From Tilletiopsis washingtonensis (lineage: Eukaryota; Basidiomycota; Exobasidiomycetes; Entylomatales): a stretch of 64,000 nt of DNA. The stretch spans positions 293,780 through 357,779 of the forward strand of contig NW_020312019.1 of NCBI RefSeq assembly GCF_003144115.1, given 5' to 3'. The first letter of the stretch is position 1, and each line of letters starts with the position of its first letter. Shown here in pieces: positions 1 to 10,295 of the stretch. Made by a program: the position numbers and the translations under genes. Below the pieces are notes generated by a model. It was not told where the DNA came from, searched no databases, and was given only the letters and a program-made list of their open reading frames with translations.

Positions 1-194
1 GGGCGCGCTGGAGGCGAGGTGCTGTCCGTGCGCCGCTGACGACGCGTGCTGCTCCCACGCTCCTCCAGGCTGCACGTGACGCCGGCGCCTGGTGCGCTTG
101 GCTGGCAGGCAAGCACGGCGCCCGGCCTTGCTCCACTCCACGTCCTCCACTCCTCGCCTCTCCTTCTCGCCTCACCGCCGCCGCTCGGCCCGCC

Positions 195-2285
195 ATGGAG
201 GCCCTGCTGGCGCGCGACCTCAAGGTCTGGCAGCGCGCCTTCCGTGCCGAGGTGTGTGCGCGGCACGCGCTGTGCTGCACGGGCCCTGGCTGACATCGTG
301 TCTCGCAGCACGGGCGCGAGCCGTCCAAGAAGGACATGGCGCAGCACCCCGAGATCGCAGACACGTACAACACCTGGTCCGCCATCCGCGCCGCCACCTC
401 CAAGCCTGCAGCGCGCGCGTCGGCTAGCAGCACCAGCGGCAGCAAGGCCCAGCGCACGGCCCGCGCCAGCAGCAGCCGCAGCGCGGGCGAGAGCAGCCGC
501 TCGGCGGCGTCGTCGAGCGCTCTGCCGCCGGTGACGCCGACGAAGAAGCGGCGGCCAGCAGCAGCGACGCCGCGCACGCCGGCACCGCCGGAGACACCGA
601 AGGGCGTGGCTGCAGCATCGGCGCGCTCGCCCTTCCGCACGCCCTCGCGGCCACGCTCCGCCGCGCGGCCAGCTGCCGGCGAGACGAGCGCTGCTGCCGC
701 GTCGACAGCGACACCAGGACGCAATCCCTTCGCGACGCCCTCGCGCAACCCCTGGGCCACGCCCTCGCGTGCCGTGCCGCCACGCACGCCGGGGTCCGCC
801 GAGAGCGTGCGTTCTGTGGTCAACTACCCCGACCTGAGGCCGAGCCGCTCGCCCACCACGCCCGGCGGCGGCAGCGGCGGCTACGAGGCGGTGCGCTCGC
901 CCGCGGCGCTGCGCAGTCTGCTCGCCTCGCGCTCGCCCGGCGGCGGCAGCAGCTCGCGGCGGCGCGTCGAGATGGCTCGCACCGAGGCGGCGCTGCGTGT
1001 GGCATATACGCCGCGCACGAAGGCGCGCAAGCGCCTGCGCGGTGACGAGGTGCCGCCAACACCAGCACGCGCTCCTAAGCGTGGGCGCGGCTCGGAGACG
1101 CTCGGCGTACCTTCAGGTCCTCTGGTGAACGAGGCTGGCGGCAGCTGGGCGCGTACGGCCAGCGGCAGCCAGAGCCTCAGCCAGCAGCCTGCGTCGCCGC
1201 AGGACGAAGAGATGTTCGGCCCGTCGCCCGTCAAGCGCGGCCCGAAGGCATACGTGCCGCTGCTGCCTTCGCGACCGTCGGCGGCAGTCGCGATGGAAGA
1301 GGATAGCGACAGCGAAGATGACGACGATGAGAGCGGCGATCTGGTCGCGGGCCCGTTGAGCAGCACATTGCGCTCCGAGGCTCGTGCTCCAGGCGAGGCA
1401 GGTGCTGCGCCGCTGCAGGACGAGCGGCTTGCCACGCCGCCACGCCGCGAGCGCATCAAGCCTAGGGCCGAGCGGCAGCGTGTCGAGCTCGACGATGATG
1501 ACGATGAAGAGGCAGAGGTGCAGGAGCTCATCATCCGCCCATACCAGCGCTACGGCGCCGTGCGAGCCGGCCTGCAAGGCGAGGCCTCCGACGACTCAAG
1601 CTCCGACTCAGATGGCGGCGCGGCTTTCTCGCATCTCCGCGCAGGTGAGCGGCGACGGCGACGGCACGGCCTTGCCACCGCCACGCCTCCGCCGCCCGAC
1701 TCTCCAGCGGACATCTCGACGCAGCAGAACAGCGACGCGCCCGGGCTGGAACGTCTCACGCTGGCGTCGCCGCAGACGAAGCATGCACGGGCATACGTGC
1801 GCGCACGCGAGGCCGAGGCGCTGGAGCATCTGCTGGGCGGCGGCGCCGAAACGCTGGAGCTCGAGGCGGAGCAGGCGCCCGTCGAGCCCGAGGGCGGCAG
1901 CAAGAAGGCCAAGAGCTGGGGCGAGGCAAAGGCGCGCGAGCAGGTCAGCAAGGGCAAGGGTCGCAAGAAGCGCTACGACGCCTCGCCGCCGCCCGAGCGC
2001 AGCGCAGCGCAACAGCGTGCCGCCCTTGAGGCGCAGGCCGCCGCTGATGCGCCGACGAAGCTGAGCCGCGCGGGCCGCGCTGGTGTCGGCGATGCGGAGC
2101 AGACGGTGCGCCGCAAGCGCGTCGTCTATGCCCAGCGCGTCGAGCTCGACTCGGACGAGGAAGACGAGGAGTCGCGGCTGCAGGCGCCGGACGAGGATGG
2201 CGAAGATGAGGACTGGGCCAGCGAAGTGAGCTCCACAGAGTTCGGCCTGGGCGATGGAGAGATGGAGGAGACGGACATCATCTGA
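195..2285 (+). CDS. SLD2: DNA replication regulator Sld2/Drc1
   Basis: Two exons, 195-251 and 309-2285, give 677 aa. The first exon and the start of the second together encode the Sld2 N-terminal signature: LKVWQRAF, then HGREPSKKDM and HPEIADTYNTW (about residues 9-41). This block is shared with the RecQL4 N-terminus and binds replication proteins. The 57-nt intron has a GTGTGT donor, a CTGAC branch site and a CAG acceptor, and joining it restores the signature. The rest is low complexity with a dense set of Ser/Thr-Pro sites (TPTKK, TPSR repeats, SPFRTPSR) at about residues 85-200, then acidic patches. Known role: CDK-phosphorylated Sld2 binds Dpb11/TopBP1 to load replisome factors at origins. 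The ATG at 195 is the only start that keeps the signature. The acidic C-terminus ends at ETDII. The family call rests mainly on the N-terminal block, because the remainder is poorly conserved in all Sld2 proteins. Confidence 0.85.
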
Positions 2286-2419
2286 GCCGGCGGTCGTCCG
2301 CGCTACGGCGGCCGCGGCTCGTGTATCTTTATAGTCGGCAGATCTGCGTCACCCCCAACAACATACCCCCGGCTCCCGGCGGCCAATCTATGCATTAGCC
2401 AGCGTGTGCGGAAGCTCAT

Positions 2420-5400
2420 CTACTTTTGCGTAGGTGCCGAGCCTGCCTCTGCCGCGCCCTCGGCCTCGTCCTTGCTGGCAGCCCACGCTGCCCGCTCCTC
2501 CTCCCGTTGCTTCTCCTCCTCCTGCAGCAGCGCCTTGTCCTTGAACGCATCGGCGCGCGGGAAGCGCTCATGTGCGGCCTTGACGAACTCGGCTCGAGCG
2601 GCATCGTCGGCACCAAACGACGGGAGCAGGCCGAGCGCCTCGACGAGCGTCGGCAGCTCGAGCTGCGTCTCGGCCCGCGGCAGCTGCTGCAGCATGGCCA
2701 GTGCGTCGGCACGCCCGGCATCGCCGCGCAACGCCAGCAGGGCGCGAGCTCCGCCCAGAAGGTGGGCGCCCGAGGCGGGGTGCGCCTGCACGTAGGTGGA
2801 GGAGAGCGCCTCCAGGCTCTGCTCCTGCGGCAGCAGCTGCGCCTTGGCAGTCTCGATGCCCGCGCGCACCGGTGCCGGCGCCGCTGCCAGGTCCGGCAGC
2901 GACGAGAGGAGCAACACCGTTTGCCGGTGGACCTCGGGATGCTGTGGCTCGAGGCGCTGCGCATGCGTGAGCGCCCGCGCAGCCAGCAGCCAGTTGCGTT
3001 GCCGCGAGGCCACCTCGAAGGTCGCCAGCCATGTCTCAACGCGCGTGGCGGCGCGCTCCTGCAGCACGGCCAGCAGCGAAGTGGCAGCGACAAGAGGCTT
3101 GTTCAGCGCTGCCAGACGCTTGCTGCCTGTCGGGTCCTCGTCCTTGGGCGGGCCCGGCAACTCGTCGTCGTCGGCCTTCTTCGCCTCGACCTTGGCTGTG
3201 GCGGACATTCGATGTGAGCGGACGCAGGGCAAGGTAGTCAGCACCGCATGCAGCACTCACGCTTGGCGGCGTTCTTCTTCGCATCCTCCGCCGCACGCAG
3301 CTCGGCGCGCTTGGCCTTCTTGGCCTCCTTGCGCTGCTCGTCGGTGAGCTCGCCGTTCGTGCCGTTCGAGCCGCCCTTGGCAAGCGCCGGCTCGTCGTGC
3401 AGGCGCGTGTAGAGCTGTGCAGCAGTGTCAGCGCTGCATCAGCGGGCGAGTCACGGTAACGCCTCACCTTGATCGTGGTGAGCGCGGCGCGGAAGTACGC
3501 CGGGTGGGATCGCAGCTGGTCCTCCCACCGCACCATCGACGCGTACGAGCGCAGCGTGAACTTGCGCATGCAGTACGAGTGGAAGTCAAGCTGGTCGTCG
3601 TAGATCTCGTCGAAGGTCTGCAGGCGAATTGTCAGCGCTACGACATGGTGGCCTCATCACAGGCGACACGCACGCGATCGATCTGGTCTAACCGCTTCAG
3701 CGCCATGGCGAAGTTGCCCGTCCGGATCCACGCGTCGGCCTCCTCGGCGAGGTACCAGAAGGCCTGCATCTCGAGCAGGTCCGCGACCGGGTCAGGCGCA
3801 TCGGCCTTGGTGAAGAGGCCGACGATCTTGCTGGCCTCGGCGGTCCGGCCGATGCGCAGCTGGTACTTGGCCGCCTTGCAGTTCAGGAAGCGGTCCTGGC
3901 CGTCGAGCGTCCGAGCATCCTCCATGGCATGCGCCGCGGCGTGCAGGTCGCCGGCGCGCTTGAGGATGCGCGCACGCATCATATGCAGCTCGGGCATCGT
4001 GGGCGAGTGGGCAATGGCAGAGGAGATGAGCACGAGGGCGCGGTCCGTGTTGCCGAGCTTGGAGTAGTGCTGTGCAAGGAAGTACAGCGACCAGAGATAG
4101 GAGCTCGGCTCTTCTTGGTCCGCTGCGAGGCGCATCGTTTGAGCGGGGCTCGCTATCGCCGAGCCAACTGACTCACCTGCGCTCTCGCTCGGCGCCCACT
4201 CTTCTCTGAAGCCCTCCACAATCTCCTCTACCACTCTCCGCTTCTCATCATCCTTGTACAGCCCGTACACGTCCGCAAAGATCGAAGGCACGCCCTTCTG
4301 CAGCGCGCTCTGGATGTACGTCGCGACGCGGCTGCGGAACTCGTCGCCCTGCAGATACACGAGCGCCACGCGCCGGGCAGCCGCCGACTTGGGCAGCAGC
4401 TCGGAGAGCTCTGTGAGCGCCTTGGCGGCGGCAGCAGCCTCCTCTGGCGTCGCGGATACTGTTGAGCCCCGATCAGCACAGTTGCGACATGTCCAGCAGG
4501 CGCGCTGCATCGGTTCGTGATCGAGAGCACTCACCAGCCTTGACGCCCTTGGCGCTGAGCCAGCCCTCCACCACGCTGCGGTCCTCTCCGTTGCGCTTCA
4601 GTAGCGTCTCGTACGTCATCTCCGCCTTCTCCGACGCGCCAGTCGCCAGGTAGGCGCGCGCCCGCAGCAGCGCCACGCCCTGCGGGTCCATCGTCTGCGC
4701 CTCGCGCGCCGAGAAGAACTCGAGCATGTCGGCGTAGCGCGCCGCCTCAAAGAGGATGGAGGCGTGGTAGAGAAGCACCTCGGAGTGCTCGTACGAGCGG
4801 GCAGGGACGTCCTGTCAGGCTTACAGTCAGTATGTGCAAGGCGGCGCGATGCCAGACGAGCGTCGCAGGCAGCGCTACAGAGGCTAGCTTCGCACAGAGC
4901 CAGCTTGGAGTAATGCGCCACAGCCTACTGCTCGTGCCTTCACTTCTCCACGCGCGACTCACCCGCAATGTCTCCTCGTAGCGCTCGAGCACGCGCACAG
5001 CCTGCTCCAGGCTGCCGGCCAGGTGGTGCGCCGTGGCGAGGGCAACCCAGTTCATGCGCAGGTGCGGCTGCACCTTGAGCAGGTTCAGGCGGCTCTCCAC
5101 AAAGGCCGGGTAGTTGCGCAGCTGCATGTGCAGGTAGCTGATCTCGCGCATGAGATTGACGTTGGAGCCCTGCGTGCTCGAGCATCAGCTACTGCTCTGG
5201 CCACAAGCCGCCAGCCACTCGCACTCACACCCTCGATGCGCAGCGCCATGCTGTAGCACTTGACCGCCTCATTCCAGTTCTTGTCCATGCGCTGTAGGAT
5301 GCCGAGTGCGTGCCAGGCGAGGAAGCTGCCAATGTCGTGGCGCACGCCCTTGCGTGCCAGCTCGAGGCCCTCGGCGCGCTGCTCCATCGTCGCGAGGATG

Positions 5401-5686
5401 AGGCCCTTCATGCAGAGCGTCTCGCCCGCCTCGGGAAACTTCTTGAGGATGGCATCGGCCGTCTTGAGGCCGAGCTTGTACTTCTTCGTCTCGTACTGCA
5501 GGGCGCAGCTGTCAGTGCGTGCGCTTGAGGGCCGGGTGCGCGCGGTGCTGCCTCACTTCCTGGATGAGCCGCTTGAAGAGCGCCCGCTCCTTGGCGGGGC
5601 TATGAAGTGGAAGCGCCAGGTCAGCAATCGCAGCGCCGTGCTGCACAGCGCCGATAGGCGACGCACAGCTCCTTCTTGGGCGGCAT
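2420..5686 (-). CDS. NAA15: NatA N-terminal acetyltransferase auxiliary subunit
   Basis: Ten exons: 5686-5667, 5599-5557, 5495-5229, 5169-4963, 4811-4535, 4458-4177, 4122-3674, 3617-3468, 3414-3261, 3195-2420. They give 874 aa, close to the roughly 866 aa of human NAA15. The protein opens [20 protein letters not shown] and continues [11 protein letters not shown], the conserved Nat1/NAA15 start. A TPR superhelix follows ([38 protein letters not shown]). A diagnostic stretch [19 protein letters not shown] lies at about residues 343-361. The C-terminal part contains a Lys/Glu-rich segment. Known role: scaffold that anchors the catalytic subunit NAA10 to the ribosome for co-translational N-terminal acetylation. 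The first coding exon is only 20 nt, so the start is easily mis-called; all ten phases are consistent. Two introns (4812-4962 and 4459-4534) are longer than the rest. Confidence 0.9.
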
Positions 5687-6275
5687 GCTGGCTGCGGCGG
5701 GTGGGTGGTGGAGGAGCGGAGGTGCGCACGGCCGGCGCGAAGATCAGCGGCTCGTGGCCCCGATGCCGGCGCGCGCTGCAGTCACGTGCCCTCATCTGGC
5801 CACGCTCGCCCCTCAATCTTGCTCTACAGCGACAAAGCGGCGCCGAAGCGCACCCTCGGTTGCTCTCATTATTCGTCTACCTGCCAGATGGCAGCGTCCG
5901 GCTTCCGTCGCGTCTAGCGGCGGGCCGCTGGGAGGAAAGAAGGCGAGGAAGGCACGCAACGGCCGTGGCGCGCGGCTCCTGAGGTCCGTTGCATCCGCGT
6001 GCCGCCGGCCGTTGAGCGCCTCTGCTGGGGACAACGCGGCCTCGTCCTCATCTCATCACTGCAGGGACAGGCTATCTCGGCAGCAAGCCCGATGGAGGGC
6101 GGTGCTTGACGCTGTACTGTGCAGCCAGCGGCAGGCAGGTGCCGGCATCGCCGTCGCTGCCGATGCTCTGTGTTGAGGCAAGAGGCCCAGCTTGAGCAGC
6201 GCGCTCCATGGCCTGGCGTGTATAAAGGCGGGCCATGGTGCAGCATGAGGCGCTGCTCAGCCACAAGCCGCCGCC
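5687..6275. other. divergent intergenic region, NAA15 / AAAP transporter
   Basis: This 589-bp stretch separates the divergently transcribed NAA15 and transporter genes and should hold both promoters. No reading frame in it resembles a known protein or shows the codon bias of the neighbours. The only recognisable element is a TATA box near its right end, listed separately. Confidence 0.6.
6221..6226 (+). promoter_or_regulatory. TATA box of the AAAP transporter gene
   Basis: TATAAA occurs 55 bp upstream of the transporter ATG at 6276, in an otherwise very GC-rich context. Few other gene starts in the window have such an element nearby, which fits an inducible metabolic gene. Position and sequence are seen directly; function is inferred. 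Confidence 0.5.
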
Positions 6276-8844
6276 ATGTTCGCCCCTCTCGACTTCTCGC
6301 CGATCGTGCTCTCGCCCAACTTCCAGCAGTCGCCGTCGACGTCGCCGACGCCGTCGCCGACGCTGGCACGGCCTCCGCTGCCGGCACGCCGGAGCGACTC
6401 GGCCTCGACGCATTCGCGCTCGCCCACGCTGCACTCGTCGCCCGACGTCGACCGCCGGCAGAGTGTCTCGTCGAAGAAATCGAGCGGCACTTGGTCCAAG
6501 CCCGTCGTCTCGACGCTCAGCATCGGCGATGCGCCGCAGCATCCCATCGGGCTCGGGCTGGGCCATGCGCCGACGCATGTGCGCATCGGCGACGCCCGCG
6601 TCTGGAGCGCCGACACCACGGCCGCGGGCGAGCAGTCATTCCACACCGCACGCGAAGCAGCGGCTAAGCGGCGTCTGACGCCAGAGGAGCGACAGGCCCT
6701 CTTCAGCCAGGAGCTCATCTCGTCCAGGGCGAAGAATGCGCAGGCAGACGAGAAGGACATAGAGGAGGACGGCGCGTCGGAAGGGCCCGCAGCGCACGAG
6801 ATGGAGAAGATGGGCGCCTTCAAAGCCTGGGCCAACTTGGTCGCCTACACGTGAGAGGCCGCCAGCTCTCGTCCTCTCTCGACACCTGGCTGATCACATC
6901 TGTCAGCGTTGCCGTTGTCGTGACTGGCGCGCCATCGGTCAGTGAACGGGACTGGGCACTGGTGACTGCGCCGCGTTGCTGATGTCCGTTCTCAGGTGAT
7001 GGCTTCGCTCGGTATTGTACCAGTCGTCTTGATGTCGCTGCTGTTCTGCAGCATTGCATACTGGAGCGGCATGCAGTACTTTCAGTGAGGACGCACCAGA
7101 GCCTCTGAGCCGGGTTGGCGCTGACGGCCTTCGCACAGCCTGCGGATGAAGTACCCCGGCATCTGCAACCTCGAAGATGCCGGCTACTTGCTGTACGGCC
7201 CAGTCGGCAGAGAGCTCTTTGGCTGTAAGCGGACGCCACTAGCCTCGTCAAGCCGAGCTGACAGCATCTGCTCGACAGTGTCGCAGCTGCTGTTCAGGTG
7301 AGCGGCCCAGCATGCATCACTGCGACTATGTGCTGACTGTGCCTGCAGCATCTTCCTGCAAGGCTCGCACGTCATCCTCGGCTCCAAGGCTCTCGCCACG
7401 CTGGGCTGGCACGACGACTGCTTCCTGGCGCTTGGCGCCGTCTTTGCCATCATGAGCTGGATCTGCAACATCCCCCGCGACTATGCCAAGCTCGGCGGCC
7501 TGGCTGGCGTGGCGTTCCTGAGCATCTGCAGCGCGATTGTCTTCAGTGAGCGGCGCAGGACTCACTGCAGATGTACGATGCTGACCCGCCCATAGCAATG
7601 ATCGTCAGTGGCATTGAGGGTCCGCAGGTGCCGGCCGGTGCCATCATCATGAAGAACATCAGGGCCTTTGGACCTTCTCGTGCGTGCTGCCTCTGCAGGT
7701 CGGCGTAGCACTCAGAGCTGACGCACTGCCGCTGTCAGAGCCCGAAGGCATCACAGCCACTGCAGCGCTTCTACAGGTCACCAACCTCTTTCTCTCGTTC
7801 GGCTCGCACACGGCATTCCTGCCCGTGCTCTTTGAGATGAAGAAGTGAGCGCTAGCTGTTCCATGAGGCCCGTTCCAGATGCCTGACTGGCCTTGCGTGT
7901 TCCAGCCCGGCCCAGTTCCCGAAGGTCCTGCGCGGGCTCATCGCCGTCAACTTCCTCATCTACGTCGCCACGGGCGTCGTCATCTACGCCACGCTTGGCC
8001 GCTACGTTGTCACGCCGGCATTCGACTCGCTGCCCGCCAGATTCGCGCAGATCGCCTACGGCATTGCTTTGCCGACGATCATCATCGCCGGCTGCGAGTC
8101 GGGCCAGATCGCTGCCAAGCAGGTGCGTTGCTAGCATGCTCTCCGCATTCGAGGCACTCACTGACGGCCGCCTTGCAGGTCTTCGTGCGCATCTTCCGCA
8201 GCCGTCCGCACCATATGACGACGAACAGTGAGGCGATACGCTGCACGTACTGCGACTCGCACTGACACTCCTGCAGCTCTCCTCGGCTGGGGCACCTGGC
8301 TTAGCATCAACGCCGTCACATGGGGGTGAGAAGGCAGTCTTGATGCTCAATCGAGCCCGTGCTGACGCAGCTTCGCCAGTCTCGCATGGCTTCTCGCCTC
8401 CCGTGAGCCGCTCTGCCGCTTTCTTGCTCGCTGCTGCGCTCACCTCTGGCCTGCAGTCATCCCCTTCTTCCCGCAGTTCCTCGGCCTCGAGGCGTCCCTG
8501 CTCTGGGTCATGTTTATCGCATACGGCGCGCTGTGAGTGCCGCCGCACCCGCCTTGTCTCTGCTTGCTGACCGAGACGTGCACAGCTTCTTCGCGCACCT
8601 TAATCCCGCTGCGCTGCTCAACTGGCGCGCCTACTGGCACCACATCGCCGCTGCTGTCGTCACGGTCCTCGTTTGCGCGTTCATCTGCGTCGCCGGCACG
8701 TACGCCAGCGCCCGCTCCATCGCAGGTGAGCTAGGTGGCCATCACCTTGTAGATACCTCGCTGAACCTGGCGCTCGCAGATCTGTACCGGCTGGGCGAGG
8801 TTGCTGGAGTCTTCTCGTGCGCACGAGCAGCTGGCGCTGCTTGA
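6276..8844 (+). CDS. AAAP-family amino acid transporter
   Basis: Fifteen exons: 6276-6850, 6907-6937, 6996-7084, 7139-7224, 7279-7297, 7349-7545, 7596-7679, 7739-7844, 7906-8122, 8179-8227, 8277-8325, 8371-8402, 8457-8532, 8586-8725, 8780-8844. They give 604 aa and every phase closes. A Ser-rich cytosolic N-tail of about 185 residues precedes about 10-11 hydrophobic helices. Family marks are IVSGIEGPQVP, the ITATAALLQVTNLFLSFGSHTAFLPVLFEM helix region, and a final GTYASARSI segment followed by GVFSC. This matches the fungal branch of the amino acid/auxin permease family (N-system-like), which moves neutral amino acids across the plasma or vacuolar membrane by proton symport; substrate cannot be read from sequence. 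Exons of 31, 19 and 32 nt make this model fragile for automated callers. The N-tail is unusually long. Confidence 0.82.
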
Positions 8845-9016
8845 TGCCTGCCCTAGCCGCCCGCTATCACGACTCTTACGCCTTGTCACGCTGACGAATC
8901 TAATGCTTGATACCTCTTTTGCACTTTCACCCCACCATCGAGCGTTTCCGGCCTCTCAGCCGCACTGTCGAGTCGAGACCTTATGAGCTGCAGGCCTCAG
9001 ACGAGGGCACGCACTA

Positions 9017-10028
9017 CTAACCTTCGCTCAGTTTCCGCTCCACCTCCTTCCAGAATGCCGCCCTGCCCTTCTGCTTCTTGCTCGCCACTTCTGCGTAGCT
9101 CTTGAGCACCTCGGCAAAGAGGTGCTCCGACGCCGGATGTGTCGAGGCAAAGGCGCGCTCCAGCACGTAGAGGTCGACGGCCTTGTCCTCGGCCACTGTG
9201 CTCGCAGATGTGAGGCCAAAGTCGATGAGCACCTACAAGCAGGCCGTCAGCCCACGTCGGTCAGATATCAGACACCTGCGTGCTCACTACCTCGTCGAAG
9301 CCATCGGAACATCGATGCATCATGTTGCTGGTCGTCAGGTCGCCGTGGATCACGTCTGCTGCATGCATCGTCGCCAGCTGTTGCCCGACCAACCGCATCA
9401 AGCCCACTGCGTTGCGTCCCGGTGCGAGTAAGCCGCAGATCAGACAAATCTCATGCACACCTCGGTGCAGAGCTGCGGGCGCGTGGACAGGTCCAGCGCC
9501 TGTGCGCCGGCAGTGTGGCACCTCGCTCCTCGCATGCGACTCACCTTGCTGCTCATCACTCATCTCGGGCGCCTCCAGACCCGTCTCCTCACCCTCCTCC
9601 GCCTCCTCCCACATCTCCTCGCCCTCTGCGCCGCCGCCAAGGCATTGTCTGATGCTCTTGCCGTCGACCCAGGCCATGCCCAGCACGCCTTCGCGCTCGT
9701 CGACGAAGCGCAAGCCGGGCACATTGACGCCCTCGCGCGCACAGCGCACCAGCGTGCGCGCCTCGAGCGTGGTGCGCTGCGCTGTCAGCTGCGTGGACAG
9801 CGAGCTGTGCCGGTACGTCTTGGGGAAGCGGTGCTTGAGCACGAGCGGCGCCGGCGCCGCCGGTGCGGGCGCAGAGCTCGGGAAGACGCTGGCCGCCGCA
9901 GGCCGGTAGAGGTAGACGCGCGCCTCGGCGCCCTGCGAGATGAGCTCGCAGGCGGGCGACGCCAGCAGCGCCAGCGTAGGCGACGGCGCCGACGTGGACG
10001 CTGTGGACGACGACGATGCAGCAGTCAT
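9017..10028 (-). CDS. BUD32: EKC/KEOPS complex kinase-ATPase Bud32
   Basis: Four exons, 10028-9545, 9499-9461, 9406-9291 and 9232-9017, give 284 aa. Conserved Bud32/PRPK features: GAEARVY at residues 33-39 in place of a normal glycine loop, the lysine segment [13 protein letters not shown] (65-73), E in the TTLEART helix, catalytic HGDLTTSN (195-202, Asp197) and DFGLT (217-221). The C-terminus ends in the basic Lys-Arg-Lys-rich tail region seen in the family. Known role: with Kae1, Cgi121, Pcc1 and Gon7 it makes the t6A modification at A37 of ANN-decoding tRNAs; Bud32 acts as an ATPase in the complex. A linker of about 40 Glu-rich and low-complexity residues is inserted between the N-lobe and catalytic loop; exon 2 (39 nt) lies in it. 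An in-frame upstream start at 10193 would add 55 residues with no conserved content, so I prefer 10028. Confidence 0.88.
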
Positions 10029-10295
10029 GGCGCGGGTCGAGAGGGTGCAGAGGCAAGAAGGTGCGAGCTGCCGCAGCGGCGCGTTGTGGAGCGCCGAGCT
10101 GAGGAGCGTGGGAACAGCGCGGGACCCAGCCTCCCCGCTGCCATGTCTCCCTCTTGGCGCGCTCACACGGCGGCGGGTAGTAGATGGTGACACAGTGAGC
10201 CGGATGATGGCGTAGCGGTACAGATGATGAGGGGTCGCAGCGGCGTGTGGGACGGGAAAGGGCCGGGCCGGGGGCGAGCGCGGCGCGAGCGCGGC

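Noticed and set aside
10029-10193. Upstream in-frame start extending Bud32 by 55 residues
   Set aside because: The extension is Arg/Ser-rich, unconserved and reaches toward the SMC6 3' end. Bud32 proteins start shortly before the GAEA motif.
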